A stretch of DNA of 64,000 bases from Sphingomonas turrisvirgatae (GCF_001721295.1 NZ_MDDS01000013.1:1-64000); one strand, 5' to 3'; counted from the first letter of the stretch, positions 52,646 to 62,183 are shown. The notes: generated by a model from the sequence alone, not told the origin. Numbers and translations: made by a program.

Positions 52646-53218
52646 CTACAGCCCCGCCTCGATCGCAACTCGGATCGCCTCCGCCGTCGTCCGGCATCCG
52701 AGCGCCTTGAGCAGGGCGGAACGTTGCAGCTTCACCGTCCGTTCGCTGACGCCCAGCTCAAATGCGATCTGTTTGTTCATAAGGCCTGCTGCCATGCGTT
52801 GCAGCACGGCCCGTTGTCGGTCGGACAGACCATCTAGCAAAGATTTGGCAGGTTGATCCGTGCGCGGCGTCGAGACATCGAACTGCGAACCCAGTATGTA
52901 GCGGACCTCGCCGTCAGGATCGAACAGCGGCGCCAGCATGATGGCGTTGCGGAACCTCGATCCGTCACGGCGATAATTCGTGATCTCGACCAGCGTGGCG
53001 CGCCGCTCACGCAAGGCGGAACGTAATTCTTCGGTAAGATGCGGCTCGGTCTCCGGCCCGCGCAGAAATCGGCAATTGCGCCCGATCACCTGCTCGCGCG
53101 GATAGCCGGTCAGCCGCACGAAGGCATCGTTGCAGGCGATGATCGGATAATCGCCAGCCGTCGCATCGCTGACGACGGCAGCAACCGAGCTGCCCGCGAT
53201 CATCGCATCAGGTGACAT
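52646..53218 (-). CDS. LOV-HTH blue-light transcription factor (EL222-like)
   Basis: A 190-residue one-component photoreceptor. Residues about 10-115 form a LOV domain with the flavin-adduct motif GRNCRFLRG, with Cys49 as the adduct residue; NDAFVRLTGY, the NYRRDGSRFRN loop and LGSQFDV at the end are also conserved. Residues about 128-190 form a LuxR-type HTH (LSDRQRAVLQRMAAGLMNKQ, then RTVKLQRSALLKALGCRT). This layout is that of EL222 from Erythrobacter, which binds DNA as a dimer in blue light. It has a slightly shorter N-terminus than EL222. Its target genes are unknown. Confidence 0.9.
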   Translation of the reverse strand: MSPDAMIAGSSVAAVVSDATAGDYPIIACNDAFVRLTGYPREQVIGRNCRFLRGPETEPHLTEELRSALRERRATLVEITNYRRDGSRFRNAIMLAPLFDPDGEVRYILGSQFDVSTPRTDQPAKSLLDGLSDRQRAVLQRMAAGLMNKQIAFELGVSERTVKLQRSALLKALGCRTTAEAIRVAIEAGL

Positions 53219-53285
53219 CGACCTGTGTTAAGCGCACGTGAGCCGGAAAATCCATCGCAATCTACGGCAAGTCACCGGCCTGAAC

Positions 53286-54287
53286 TCAATCTGCCACCTT
53301 CACGACGAGCTTGCCGATCGCACCCCGGCTGGCGAGTTTGGCAATCGCCTTGCCGCCATCCTCGAAGGCGAAGGTTTCGCTGACGTGCGGAGCGATCTTA
53401 CCCGCTTGCCACAGGCGGAAGAGGTGATCGACGTGCGCAGCGTTTGCCTGCGGATCACGTGCCGCAAACGCTCCCCAGAACACGCCGCACACATCGCAGC
53501 TCTTGAGCAGTGTCAGGTTGAGCGGCAGCCTGGGGATGCCGGCGGGGAAGCCGACCACCAGATAGCGCCCTTCCCACCCGATCGAGCGCAGCGCGGGTTC
53601 GGCATAGTCGCCGCCGACGGGGTCATAGATGACCTGCGCGCCGTTCGGCCCGACGGCTTCCTTGAACTGCTCGGCCAGTGCCTTGGACTGGTCTTTGTCG
53701 AACGGCGCGCGCCCATAGACGACCGTCGCGTCAGCGCCAGCGGTGCGAGCGGCAGCCGCCTTCTCCTCGCTCGATACCGCGGCAACGACATGGGCGCCGA
53801 ATGCCTTGCCAAGCTCGATCGCCGAAAGACCGATGCCGCCGGCCGCACCGAGTACCAGCAGCGTGTCGCCTGCCTTGAGATGCCCTCTATCGAGCAGTGC
53901 GTGAATGCTGGTGCCATAGGTCATCAGCAACGCCGCGCCCTGCTCGAAGCTCTTGCCCTCAGGCAAGCGATAAAGCCGGCGCTGCTCGACGGCGACCTTC
54001 TGCGCAAGGCCATTCCATCCGATCGATGCGATGACCCGATCGCCGGGCTGCCAGCCGGCGACCCCCTCCCCCACGGCTTCGACGACGCCGGCGATCTCGC
54101 CGCCCGGTGCAAACGGCCGCGGCGGCTTGAACTGGTATTTGTCCTCGATGATGATGACGTCGGGATAGTTGATCGCGCAGGCCTTTACCGCGACCAGCAC
54201 TTCGCCCGGCTTCGCAACCGGGTCAGGTAATTCGTTGATTGTTAGAGTTTCAGGTCCGCCGATCTCATGCGACAACAACGCCTTCAT
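53286..54287 (-). CDS. NADPH:quinone oxidoreductase family protein
   Basis: A 333-residue medium-chain dehydrogenase/reductase without the catalytic zinc ligands. It begins [20 protein letters not shown]; the dinucleotide-binding loop is [20 protein letters not shown] near residue 148. These enzymes reduce quinones or enones with NADPH. The start is ATG 54287 with GGGAGGG upstream. It overlaps the leuD 3' end by 23 bases and so is last in the leu run. Confidence 0.88.
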   Translation of the reverse strand: MKALLSHEIGGPETLTINELPDPVAKPGEVLVAVKACAINYPDVIIIEDKYQFKPPRPFAPGGEIAGVVEAVGEGVAGWQPGDRVIASIGWNGLAQKVAVEQRRLYRLPEGKSFEQGAALLMTYGTSIHALLDRGHLKAGDTLLVLGAAGGIGLSAIELGKAFGAHVVAAVSSEEKAAAARTAGADATVVYGRAPFDKDQSKALAEQFKEAVGPNGAQVIYDPVGGDYAEPALRSIGWEGRYLVVGFPAGIPRLPLNLTLLKSCDVCGVFWGAFAARDPQANAAHVDHLFRLWQAGKIAPHVSETFAFEDGGKAIAKLASRGAIGKLVVKVAD

Positions 54288-54879
54288 TCCCGCCCTCCCG
54301 CTTGAGCCAGGGACGGTCCAGATCGACCGCCGACTCATATTTCGAAATTGCGGTATCTCTTGCCAGTGTCAGGCCGACTTCGTCCAGCCCCTGCATCAGG
54401 CAATTACGGCGAAACGGATCCATGTCGAACGCGAACCGGTCCTGGAACGGCGTGGTGATCGTCATCGTCTCGAGATCGACCGTCACTTCGTCGGTCTTGG
54501 CGACCTCGATCAGACGATCGATCGCGTCTTGTGGCAGCACGACGGCGACGATGCCGTTCTTGAACGCGTTGCCCGAGAAGATATCGGAATAGCTCGGCGC
54601 GATCACCGCCTTGATCCCCATGTCGGCCAGCGCCCACGCGGCGTGCTCGCGGCTCGAGCCACAGCCGAAATTGTCGCCGGCGATCAGGATCGGGGAACCG
54701 GCATAATCAGGGTCGTCGAAGATGTTGCCCGGCTGCGCCCGAATGCTCTCGAACGCTCCCTTGCCAAGCCCTTCGCGGCTGATCGTCTTGAGCCAGTGCG
54801 CCGGGATGATGATGTCGGTGTCGATATTTTTGGCGCCCCAGGGATACGCCTTGCCCTCGACCTTCTTGACCGGATCCAT
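54265..54879 (-). CDS. leuD: 3-isopropylmalate dehydratase, small subunit
   Basis: A 204-residue subunit that isomerises isopropylmalate with LeuC in leucine synthesis. It has the family signatures [31 protein letters not shown] and [14 protein letters not shown] 54879 is preceded by GGAGG. It follows the small exported peptide gene, and its end overlaps the quinone oxidoreductase gene. Confidence 0.96.
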   Translation of the reverse strand: MDPVKKVEGKAYPWGAKNIDTDIIIPAHWLKTISREGLGKGAFESIRAQPGNIFDDPDYAGSPILIAGDNFGCGSSREHAAWALADMGIKAVIAPSYSDIFSGNAFKNGIVAVVLPQDAIDRLIEVAKTDEVTVDLETMTITTPFQDRFAFDMDPFRRNCLMQGLDEVGLTLARDTAISKYESAVDLDRPWLKREGGNEGVVVA

Positions 54880-54901
54880 CTTCAACCTCCGTGCGCTGGG
54901 T

Positions 54902-55024
54902 TCAGCGGCTGGCGCGATCCTGCGGCTTCGTCGGCTCCACCGCTTGTGCCGTCGATGTCGCATAAAGGGCAGCAGCCCCGCTCAGGGCCGTGCCGGCCAC
55001 CAGCATCACAAATACGCGCTTCAC
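54902..55024 (-). CDS. 40-residue exported peptide in the leu operon
   Basis: A small gene between leuC and leuD. GTG 55024 is preceded by AGGGGAAG at a spacing of 7 bases. The product ([20 protein letters not shown] and then YATSTAQA, then [12 protein letters not shown]) has a basic start, a hydrophobic core and an AQA cleavage site, leaving a charged 12-residue mature tail. It may be a signal peptide-like secreted peptide or a single-pass membrane peptide. It begins 16 bases after the leuC stop. The function is unknown. Confidence 0.6.
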   Translation of the reverse strand: MKRVFVMLVAGTALSGAAALYATSTAQAVEPTKPQDRASR

Positions 55025-55039
55025 TGGAAATCTTCCCCT

Positions 55040-56482
55040 TCATCGGGCCCCCATCAGGTCCCGAACGTCCGTCAACCTGCCCGTCACCGCCGCAGCCGCC
55101 GCCATGGCGGGCGAGACGAGGTGCGTTCGCGCGCCCGGTCCCTGGCGTCCTACGAAATTCCGATTCGAAGTGGAAGCACAGCGTTCGCCCGGCGGCACTT
55201 TATCCGGATTCATCGCCAGGCACATTGAACAGCCCGGCTCGCGCCATTCAAAGCCAGCCTGGGTGAAGATACGATCAAGTCCCTCGGCCTCGGCCTGACG
55301 CTTGACCAGACCCGAGCCTGGTACGATCAACGCCTGACGCACGCCATCGGCGACACGGCGGCCGTTCACCACGGCCGCGGCTGCACGCAGATCCTCGATC
55401 CGGCTGTTCGTGCAACTGCCAATGAAGATATTCTCGACTGCGATGTCCTGCATCCGCATGCCGGGCGTCAGGCCCATATATTCTAGCGACCTCTGCGCCG
55501 CGACCCGCTTGGCGGGATCGGCGAAGCTTTCGGGATTCGGCACGGTGCCAGTGATCGGCACGACGTCCTCCGGACTCGTGCCCCAGGTGAGCGAGGGCGA
55601 GATATCGCTGCCCTGCAGCGTGACCACCTTATCATGGCAAGCGCCGGCATCGGTCGGCAGCGTGCGCCACCAGGCGAGCGCCTGTTCCCATTGCGCGCCC
55701 TTTGGCGCCATGGGGCGGCCCTTCAGATACGCAAAGGTGGTCTCGTCCGGCGCGATCAGGCCCGCGCGCGCGCCGCCTTCGATCGACATGTTGCTGACGG
55801 TCAGCCGCCCTTCCACCGACAGGCTGCGGATCACCTCGCCGGTATATTCGACAACATAGCCCGTGCCGCCCGCAGCGCCAGTCTTGCCAATGATCGCCAG
55901 CACAACGTCCTTGGCGCTGACGCCATAGCCCAGCGTACCGTCGACGCGGATCTCCATCGTCTTCGATTGCTTGAGCATCAGCGTCTGCGTCGCGAGCACA
56001 TGCTCGACCTCGCTCGTGCCGATGCCGAATGCCAGCGCGCCAAGCGCACCGTGCGCCGAGGTATGGCTGTCGCCGCAGACCAGCGTGGATCCGGGAAGCG
56101 TGAAGCCCTGCTCGGGGCCGACGACATGGACGATGCCCTGTTCCGGCGATGTCGCGCCGAAATAGTCGATCCCGAACTCGGCGACGTTACGTTCGAGTGT
56201 GGCAAGCTGCTGCGCACTTTCCGGATCGGCGATCGGCAGGCGATTGCCCGCGCCATCGGTCCTCGCCGTGGTCGGCAGGTTGTGATCCGGCACCGCCAGC
56301 GTCAGGTCCGGCCGACGGACGCGGCGGCCGTTCGCCCGCAGACTTTCGAACGCCTGCGGGCTGGTCACCTCATGCACCAGGTGCCGATCGATATAGATGA
56401 GGCAGGTGCCGTCCTCACCGCGCTCCACGACGTGCGCATTCCAGATTTTCTCGTAGAGCGTGAGCGGCTGGCTGGTCATCAT
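55040..56482 (-). CDS. leuC: 3-isopropylmalate dehydratase, large subunit
   Basis: A 480-residue aconitase-family iron-sulfur subunit for leucine synthesis. It begins [20 protein letters not shown]. Fe-S ligand cysteines are visible in [15 protein letters not shown] and in the [11 protein letters not shown] pair. The HxSH-type active site is [19 protein letters not shown] 56482 or 56479 starts it. A hairpin separates it from scoB upstream. Confidence 0.97.
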   Translation of the reverse strand: MMTSQPLTLYEKIWNAHVVERGEDGTCLIYIDRHLVHEVTSPQAFESLRANGRRVRRPDLTLAVPDHNLPTTARTDGAGNRLPIADPESAQQLATLERNVAEFGIDYFGATSPEQGIVHVVGPEQGFTLPGSTLVCGDSHTSAHGALGALAFGIGTSEVEHVLATQTLMLKQSKTMEIRVDGTLGYGVSAKDVVLAIIGKTGAAGGTGYVVEYTGEVIRSLSVEGRLTVSNMSIEGGARAGLIAPDETTFAYLKGRPMAPKGAQWEQALAWWRTLPTDAGACHDKVVTLQGSDISPSLTWGTSPEDVVPITGTVPNPESFADPAKRVAAQRSLEYMGLTPGMRMQDIAVENIFIGSCTNSRIEDLRAAAAVVNGRRVADGVRQALIVPGSGLVKRQAEAEGLDRIFTQAGFEWREPGCSMCLAMNPDKVPPGERCASTSNRNFVGRQGPGARTHLVSPAMAAAAAVTGRLTDVRDLMGAR

Positions 56483-56550
56483 GGTGTGCCAATACGCCTT
56501 TGTTGCGCCGGAACAAGCGCAGGCAGCATTTCATTGCGCCAAGCTGAGGT

Positions 56551-56574
56551 TGTGGGCGGCAGCTGCCGCCCACA
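56551..56574 (-). terminator. scoB/leuC intergenic palindrome
   Basis: TGTGGGCGGCAG and CTGCCGCCCACA form a perfect 12-bp inverted repeat directly after the scoB stop on the minus strand. It is likely the scoB terminator or an operator for leuC. There is no U-tract. Confidence 0.6.
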
Positions 56575-56578
56575 CACT

Positions 56579-57229
56579 TCACGCGGCGATCAGCGCGACT
56601 TCATAGCTGGCGGTCGTCTTCGCCGCGACTTCCGCTTCCGATACGCCGGGTGCCAGTTCGATCAGACGGAACGGCGCGTCATGGTCGTCACGCTGGAACA
56701 CGGCGAGGTCGGTGATGATCATGTCCACCACATTCTTGCCGGTCAGCGGCAGCGTGCAATCGGGGATGAACTTGGGGGTGCCATCCTTGGCATTATGCTC
56801 CATCACCACGATCACCTTCTTGACCCCGGCGACCAAGTCCATGGCGCCGCCCATGCCCTTGATCATCTTGCCCGGGATCATCCAGTTGGCGATGTCGCCA
56901 TTCTGCGCCACTTCCATCGCGCCCAGCACGGTCAGGTCGATATGCCCGCCGCGGATCATCGCAAAGCTATCGGCGCTGCTGAAATAGACCGATTGCGGCA
57001 ATTCGCTGATGGTCTGCTTGCCCGCGTTGATGAGGTCCGAATCCTCCTCCCCTTCATAGGGGAAGGGGCCGATGCCGAGCATCCCGTTTTCAGACTGAAG
57101 CGTCACCGTCACGCCCTCGGGGATATGATTGGCGACCAGCGTCGGGATGCCGATGCCCAGGTTGACGTAGAAGCCGTCCTGCAGTTCCTTGGCGGCACGG
57201 GCGGCCATTTCATCGCGAGTCCAGGGCAT
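56579..57229 (-). CDS. scoB: 3-oxoacid CoA-transferase, subunit B
   Basis: A 216-residue subunit of the class I CoA-transferase that moves CoA between succinyl-CoA and acetoacetate. The catalytic Glu is in the [12 protein letters not shown] loop (Glu47). It begins [20 protein letters not shown], and the end has the [12 protein letters not shown] motif. It is separated from scoA by an acid phosphatase gene; the phosphatase stop abuts this start. The enzyme serves ketone body or polyhydroxybutyrate use. Confidence 0.95.
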   Translation of the reverse strand: MPWTRDEMAARAAKELQDGFYVNLGIGIPTLVANHIPEGVTVTLQSENGMLGIGPFPYEGEEDSDLINAGKQTISELPQSVYFSSADSFAMIRGGHIDLTVLGAMEVAQNGDIANWMIPGKMIKGMGGAMDLVAGVKKVIVVMEHNAKDGTPKFIPDCTLPLTGKNVVDMIITDLAVFQRDDHDAPFRLIELAPGVSEAEVAAKTTASYEVALIAA

Positions 57230-58120
57230 TCATTTTCCTCCCGTGGGATTGATCGAAGGGACAGCCGTGCTGCGCACGGGGCTTGGGAGCAGGAACCACC
57301 CTGCCCCCCATAATGGCGCGACCATCGTATCGGTCACCGCCATGGATTGCATCTGCGCCTGCCCGCTCGCGGGCAGTAGGCTGCGGAAGTCTTCAAACGC
57401 GTCGCCGACAATGGCGATGACACAATAATCGCCGGCAATGCCCCTGCGGACGGCGTCCGCCGAAGCCTGGCCTTGCAGATACAGCGTTTTCCCCAGTTCA
57501 AGCCGCCCAAAACCGAGCTGGTCCAGTGCGGCAATGACGCCGGTGGCGCTCTCGGGTGAACGAGCCGAGGTGAAGATGACGGCGATGCCTTCCCGGCGGG
57601 CTGCTTCGACGCCCTCTAACGCGCCTGGGGCGGCGACGATCGCATCACGCGCATCGCCGTTCCAGCGCCGCCATCGCGCATCGGGATCAGCGCTTTTCGC
57701 CGCGTCCTCGTCAATGTCGACAAGCATCGCCAGCGGCTTTTTGTCGCACGCGACATAGCGCGGCGCGGCCAACGCGGCGCCAGTGTCGAGGACAGCCGAC
57801 CGCAGCGGCTCGCCGCGGGCTCGCTTTGCGGCCTGGGCGGCAAGATATGTCCACAGCCCCTGATATCCCTGCAACGCCTCGGCCGCGTGCTCGCCAGCTG
57901 CGCCGCCGGGCGGAGGAAGTGCGGTCAGCGTGGTCGTCACGACCAACGGCGCGGACGCCGGATCGTCTGCCTGAACCGCTACCGATCGAGCCTCCCTCGC
58001 CTTGGAGCGCTCCCCCCGTGCGATCGCCCCGCCGGCCGCCAGCGGGATCGCCGCAGCCACGCAGCCGTGAATCAGCAGCGATGCCGACGCCATGACCAGC
58101 GCGGCGCGCAGGCGGATCAC
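57230..58120 (-). CDS. Acid phosphatase lipoprotein, e(P4)-like HAD family
   Basis: A 296-residue outer-membrane-type lipoprotein. The lipobox is LIHGC with Cys20. Residues about 125-275 form a HAD subfamily IIIB fold: motif I DIDEDA (Asp135, Asp137), motif II FTSAR (Thr184), and motif IV GDAFEDF (Asp240, Asp244). Motif I has Asp in place of the usual Thr or Val. e(P4)-like proteins remove phosphates from nucleotides or small molecules in the periplasm. It is inserted between scoA and scoB, with overlapping ends. Confidence 0.78.
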   Translation of the reverse strand: MIRLRAALVMASASLLIHGCVAAAIPLAAGGAIARGERSKAREARSVAVQADDPASAPLVVTTTLTALPPPGGAAGEHAAEALQGYQGLWTYLAAQAAKRARGEPLRSAVLDTGAALAAPRYVACDKKPLAMLVDIDEDAAKSADPDARWRRWNGDARDAIVAAPGALEGVEAARREGIAVIFTSARSPESATGVIAALDQLGFGRLELGKTLYLQGQASADAVRRGIAGDYCVIAIVGDAFEDFRSLLPASGQAQMQSMAVTDTMVAPLWGAGWFLLPSPVRSTAVPSINPTGGK

Positions 58121-58824
58121 GCCGTCTCGCGGACCCGGGTGGTGCGGAACTCGATCTTCTTGTCGTATGGCGCACCGACGATCATGCGCTTCACGTAGAT
58201 CCCGGGCAAATGAATGGCATCGGGGTCGAGGCTGCCGACCGGCACCACTTCCTCGACCTCGGCGACGCAGATGTTCCCGGCGGTCGCCATCGGCTGGTTG
58301 AAATTGCGCGCGGTCTTGCGGAAGATCAAATTGCCGCTCTCGTCGGCCTTCCAGCCCTTGATGATCGACAGATCGGCACGAATACCGCGCTCCAGGATAT
58401 ATTCCTGGCCGTCGAACACCTTCACCTCCTTGCCTTCGGCCACCTTGGTGCCAACGCCCGTCTTGGTGTAAAACCCCGGGATACCGGCCCCGCCGGCACG
58501 GCAGCGTTCCGCCAGCGTTCCCTGCGGGCAGAATTCGACTTCGAGTTCGCCGGCGAGATATTGCCGCTCGAACTCCTTGTTCTCACCGACATAGCTGGAG
58601 ATCATCTTGCGCACTTGCCGCGTGCGCAGCAGCTTGCCGAGGCCTTCGTTATCGATGCCGGCGTTGTTGCTGGCGATCGTCAACTCCTTGACCCCCGACT
58701 CCTTGATGGCATCGATCAACCGCTCGGGAATGCCGCACAATCCAAACCCACCCGCGCAGATCGTCATGCCGTCGTGCAGCAATCCGGCCAAAGCTGCACT
58801 GGCGTCGGGGTAGAGCTTGTTCAT
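58117..58824 (-). CDS. scoA: 3-oxoacid CoA-transferase, subunit A
   Basis: A 235-residue subunit partnering ScoB. It begins [20 protein letters not shown]; the family signature [16 protein letters not shown] lies near residue 25 (CoA-transferase signature 1). The C-terminal half has the [15 protein letters not shown] segment. The stop overlaps the ATG of the phosphatase gene (ATGA). Confidence 0.95.
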   Translation of the reverse strand: MNKLYPDASAALAGLLHDGMTICAGGFGLCGIPERLIDAIKESGVKELTIASNNAGIDNEGLGKLLRTRQVRKMISSYVGENKEFERQYLAGELEVEFCPQGTLAERCRAGGAGIPGFYTKTGVGTKVAEGKEVKVFDGQEYILERGIRADLSIIKGWKADESGNLIFRKTARNFNQPMATAGNICVAEVEEVVPVGSLDPDAIHLPGIYVKRMIVGAPYDKKIEFRTTRVRETA

Positions 58825-59021
58825 TGCGCGAGTCTCCCTCTCTCGTCTCGATCGGCCGATAGGGGAGCGTTGGCGGAAGGGTCAAGCGGCGCGAGTGGCG
58901 GCGACCAGCAAGACGAAATTACGCTGCGCTGCGGCGAAATGCGGCGGACGCTTATTGCGAAGCCTTAACCCTTCGCACATAGGATCGTGCGGGGCATATC
59001 TACCGGGCGGGTTGCGGACGA

Positions 59022-59246
59022 ATGATCGAGTTTTCAGTTTTCATCTACGGCTTGTTGTCGATGTTCGTCCTATTGTCGGTCGAGCAGAACCGCCGGCTTG
59101 CGCGTCCCAACCCGCAGATGGTGACGGTAGTCGGCTGGGGCCTGTTTTCGATGTCCTCGACCCTTGCCGTCTTGTTCGGCGCAGTGGCGCTGGCGGCACT
59201 CCTGGGCGTCCACGTTCCCTTCCTGCCACAGGGCGCGCTGGGCTGA
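59022..59246 (+). CDS. Small two-helix membrane protein, unknown
   Basis: A 74-residue protein with two hydrophobic helices (about 3-20, FSVFIYGLLSMFVLLSV, and 38-62, with SSTLAVLFGAVALAALLG) and a short loop of basic residues (QNRRLARPNP). No family recognised. GGGCGGG lies about 10 bases upstream of the ATG. It is convergent with the glsB-type gene, with a hairpin between them. Confidence 0.6.
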   Translation: MIEFSVFIYGLLSMFVLLSVEQNRRLARPNPQMVTVVGWGLFSMSSTLAVLFGAVALAALLGVHVPFLPQGALG

Positions 59247-59254
59247 ACAAAATA

Positions 59255-59274
59255 GGGGCGGCCGAAGCCGCCCC
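59255..59274. terminator. Bidirectional terminator before glsB-type gene
   Basis: GGGGCGGC-CGAA-GCCGCCCC, a perfect 8-bp stem with a tetraloop, lies 9 bases after the plus-strand stop and 26 bases after the minus-strand stop. Confidence 0.7.
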
Positions 59275-59299
59275 AGTTGCTTGGGAACGTTGTCCGGGC

Positions 59300-59572
59300 T
59301 TAGCGAACCGAGCCGCGGCGAACCAGGTTGACGATCGCCAGCAACACGACCGCACCCAGGAACGAAATAAGCAGCGAGGTTGCGCTGAACGAACCATCGG
59401 TAATCGAAGCACCGCCGATCATCGGCGTGATGAGCAGGCCCGCCAGCAGCGCGCCGACGATGCCCACGACGACATTCAGGAAGATGCCTTGCTGCGCGTC
59501 GGTCCGCATGACGATGCTGGCCAACCAGCCCAGCACACCGCCTACCACAAGCAATACGATAAGGTTGATCAT
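59300..59572 (-). CDS. GlsB/YeaQ/YmgE-family stress membrane protein
   Basis: A 90-residue protein with three hydrophobic helices (about 3-20, 32-52 and 64-84). The first has the Gly-rich VVGGVLGWLASIVMR segment of the transglycosylase-associated (YeaQ) family, and the second starts QGIFLNVVVGIVGALLAGLL. Such proteins are induced by stress; the action is unknown. A near-consensus EcfG motif lies upstream on the same strand. Confidence 0.88.
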   Translation of the reverse strand: MINLIVLLVVGGVLGWLASIVMRTDAQQGIFLNVVVGIVGALLAGLLITPMIGGASITDGSFSATSLLISFLGAVVLLAIVNLVRRGSVR

Positions 59573-59619
59573 CTGCCGTCTCCCGTAATCCGGCTCGGCA
59601 GTGCCGAGTCTGGCTTATA

Positions 59620-59644
59620 TACGGTCGAACACGCCGGACGTTCC
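59620..59644 (-). promoter_or_regulatory. Candidate EcfG-type promoter for glsB-type gene
   Basis: On the minus strand GGAAC (59644-59640) is followed after 16 bases by CGTA (59623-59620). The -10 element differs from the CGTT consensus by one base. The transcript leader contains a 15-bp near-palindrome (59594-59608). Confidence 0.4.
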
Positions 59645-59688
59645 GCAAGCGATGCAAAATGCGGCAAGACGCAGGAAGGGATATCAAC

Positions 59689-60213
59689 GTGGCAATCTAT
59701 GCGTTCGAAGACCTGAGGCCGACGATCGACGACACGGCCTGGGTCGCCGAGAGCGCCGACGTGATCGGCGATGCACGGCTGTCCAGCGATGTCGGCATAT
59801 GGTTCGGTGCCGTCATTCGCGCCGATAACACGCCGATCATCGTCGGCGAGCGCAGCAATGTGCAGGAGGGCGCGATGCTTCACTCCGACCCCGGCGCGCC
59901 ACTGACGATCGGAGCGGATTGCACGATCGGGCACCATGCCATCCTGCACGGGTGCACGATCGGGAACCGCGTGCTGGTGGGAATGGGCGCGATCATCCTG
60001 AACCATGCGGTGATCGGCGATGACTGCCTGATCGGCGCGGGCGCCTTGGTGACCGAGGGTAAGGTGTTCGAGCCAGGCAGCCTGATCGTCGGCAGCCCGG
60101 CACGCGCGATCCGCGATCTGGACGATGCTACGCGGGCCGGCCTGCTCATCTCGGCACGCGCTTATGTCGATCGACAACGGCGATTTCGCGCCGGCCTGAG
60201 ACGGCTCGACTGA
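59689..60213 (+). CDS. Gamma-carbonic anhydrase family protein
   Basis: A 174-residue left-handed beta-helix protein. Hexapeptide repeats begin at about residue 25 (ESADVIGDARLSSDVGIW). Metal-ligand His residues are visible in MLHSDPG, TIGHHAILHG and the nearby GCTIGN stretch. It is in the CaiE/PaaY/YrdA group, and CO2 hydration is possible but not proven. The start is GTG 59689. Confidence 0.88.
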   Translation: MAIYAFEDLRPTIDDTAWVAESADVIGDARLSSDVGIWFGAVIRADNTPIIVGERSNVQEGAMLHSDPGAPLTIGADCTIGHHAILHGCTIGNRVLVGMGAIILNHAVIGDDCLIGAGALVTEGKVFEPGSLIVGSPARAIRDLDDATRAGLLISARAYVDRQRRFRAGLRRLD

Positions 60214-60275
60214 CTTTTCAAACATCGGGTACGGCGCGCTAGACAGGGCATTCAGTTCGATTATGAAATGGCGAT

Positions 60276-61256
60276 ATGGCTCTTCCACCGCTTTTTGATC
60301 GCCTGCGCCTGCCGGTCATCGGCTCGCCGCTTTTCATCGTGTCCGGTCCCGACCTGGTCATCGCCCAGTGCAAAGCCGGGATCGTGGGGTCCTTCCCCGC
60401 GCTCAATGCCCGGCCGCAAAGCCAGCTGGACGAATGGCTGCACCGCATCACCGAGGAACTTGCAGCACACAATCGCGACAACCCTACGCGGCCCGCTGCG
60501 CCGTTCGCGGTCAATCAGATCGTGCACAAGTCCAACGATCGACTGGAAGCGGATCTCGCGACCTGTGCCAAATGGCAGGTTCCGATCGTAATCACCTCGC
60601 TCGGCGCGCAAGAGGCGGTGAACCAGGCCGTGCACGGTTGGGGCGGCATCACACTGCACGACGTGATCAACGACCGGTTTGCGCACAAGGCGGTCGACAA
60701 GGGGGCCGACGGGCTGATCCTGGTCTGCACCGGCGCTGGCGGCCATGCCGGGGTGCTGAACCCTATGGCGTTCGTACAGGAGACTCGGGCCTGGTTCGAT
60801 GGCCCGATCATCCTGTCCGGCGCGATTGCCAATGGCGGCGCAATCCTGGCGGCGCAGGCGATGGGCGCCGACCTCGCCTATATCGGCTCGCCGTTCATCG
60901 CGACGGCGGAGGCGAATGCAGAGGATCCGTACAAGGCGGGCATCGTTGCGAGCAGCGCGTCCGACATTGTCTACACCAACCTCTTCACCGGGGTTCACGG
61001 CAATTACCTGCGCGCCTCGATCGAAGGGGCCGGGCTCGATCCCGACAATCTACCGGTCAGTGACCCCAGCAAGATGAACTTCGGCTCCGGCGGTAATAGC
61101 AAGGCCAAGGCGTGGCGCGACATCTGGGGGTCAGGTCAGGGCATCGGCGCGGTCAAGTCGGTGCAGCCGGTCGCGGCGTTTGTCGATCGGCTGGATGGCG
61201 AATATCGCGCGGCCAAAGCACGGATCGCCGCGATAGGCGATGGCGGCTGGCGTTGA
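60276..61256 (+). CDS. Nitronate monooxygenase family protein
   Basis: A 326-residue FMN-dependent TIM-barrel enzyme. It begins PPLFDRLRLPVIGSPLFIVS; the phosphate-binding part includes LVCTGAGGHAGVLNP and ILSGAIANGGAILAAQAMGAD. The His in GGHAG is the usual catalytic base. Members oxidise nitronates or act as enoyl or 2-oxo reductases; the substrate is unclear. It lies 62 bases after the carbonic anhydrase-like gene on the same strand. Confidence 0.9.
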   Translation: MALPPLFDRLRLPVIGSPLFIVSGPDLVIAQCKAGIVGSFPALNARPQSQLDEWLHRITEELAAHNRDNPTRPAAPFAVNQIVHKSNDRLEADLATCAKWQVPIVITSLGAQEAVNQAVHGWGGITLHDVINDRFAHKAVDKGADGLILVCTGAGGHAGVLNPMAFVQETRAWFDGPIILSGAIANGGAILAAQAMGADLAYIGSPFIATAEANAEDPYKAGIVASSASDIVYTNLFTGVHGNYLRASIEGAGLDPDNLPVSDPSKMNFGSGGNSKAKAWRDIWGSGQGIGAVKSVQPVAAFVDRLDGEYRAAKARIAAIGDGGWR

Positions 61257-61291
61257 GGGCGCGTGCCTGCACCGAGATTTGACGCCTCTTG

Positions 61292-61756
61292 CTAGAAGGC
61301 GTGGGCAAGCCGATCGAGCATGGTTCGCGCCGGGCTGACCACAATCTGCGCGTCATGGCCCTGCGTCGTATCGAGGCGTTCGACCCGGCGGTACAGGTCG
61401 ATACTGGCGTGGATCAGGCTTCGCGCAGCAGTCGGCATGGCATCGAACGCCGCCAGATCGCTTTCGGGCGCAGAGCCCAAGCGACGTGAGGGGTCGAGCG
61501 CATCGCGCGCAGCCAGTTCGCCGGCATCGACCGCACGCTGAGTCAGCAGCCAGGCGATCACGTGCATCAACCTGGTGGTGACCTTGAGCGATTCGCACGA
61601 GAATACGACGCGCGTCATCGCGTCGAGCGTATCGCGGTCGCTGCGCCCCATCTGGTCGAAATAGCCGCGTGCCTCGTCGGCCAGCAGCATCGCCTCCGTA
61701 TAGAGCGCGTCGATCAGCCGTCGGTGGATGCGCGTGGTTGGTGCTGCCCCAGTCAT
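61292..61756 (-). CDS. rcdA: ClpXP adaptor RcdA-like protein (DUF1465)
   Basis: A 154-residue helical protein with the DUF1465 core: IHRRLIDALYTEAMLLADEA, then a helix with DAMTRVVFSCESLKVTTRLM and an acidic-hydrophobic helix (SDLAAFDAMPTAARSLIHAS). RcdA in Caulobacter delivers CtrA and other substrates to ClpXP during the cell cycle. With TrcR (7673-8332) it makes two cell-cycle genes in this window. It is a single gene on the minus strand, convergent with the nitronate monooxygenase gene. Confidence 0.85.
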   Translation of the reverse strand: MTGAAPTTRIHRRLIDALYTEAMLLADEARGYFDQMGRSDRDTLDAMTRVVFSCESLKVTTRLMHVIAWLLTQRAVDAGELAARDALDPSRRLGSAPESDLAAFDAMPTAARSLIHASIDLYRRVERLDTTQGHDAQIVVSPARTMLDRLAHAF

Positions 61757-61845
61757 ACCGTTACGCTGTCAGAAACCTGCCCTGGACGGAATAGTTAAAT
61801 GTGCCCGCGTCTGTGCCATGGCAGCGCGAACCGTCCCGATGTGAA

Positions 61846-62043
61846 TCACGCGATGATATCCGGGATCAGCTGATCCTCGAGCAGCGCGATCTCGTCGCGC
61901 AGGCGCAGCTTTCGTTTCTTGAGCCTGGCAATCTGCAGTTGGTCGGGCGCGCCGGCCAGCCGCAGCGCGTCGATCGCGGCATCCAGATCGCGATGCTCGA
62001 TGCGCAGAAGCTCGAGCCGGCGCTGAATTTCGCTATCGTCCAT
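61846..62043 (-). CDS. YdcH/DUF465-type small helical protein
   Basis: A 65-residue protein, nearly all one coiled coil (EIQRRLELLRIEHRDLDAAI, then IARLKKRKLRLRDEIALLED). It fits the YdcH (DUF465) pattern of short alphaproteobacterial proteins. ATG 62043 is the start; a longer frame upstream is unlikely. It is divergent from a second such gene. The function is unknown. Confidence 0.8.
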   Translation of the reverse strand: MDDSEIQRRLELLRIEHRDLDAAIDALRLAGAPDQLQIARLKKRKLRLRDEIALLEDQLIPDIIA

Positions 62044-62183
62044 CGTGCCCCCTGCCCCGCCCAAGTCGCTCCGTCGCAGATCAGCGTTGCCCTGTCGATG
62101 GCACAATCCGCAAGGGGAGACTTGCTGCGCGAATCGTGATTTACTGCCCTTTCCCCCAACCAGTGAGCAGGAGGATTGCTTCC

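Noticed and set aside
55634..57313. 559-residue plus-strand frame across leuC and scoB
   Set aside because: Antisense to two well-supported genes and without family features.
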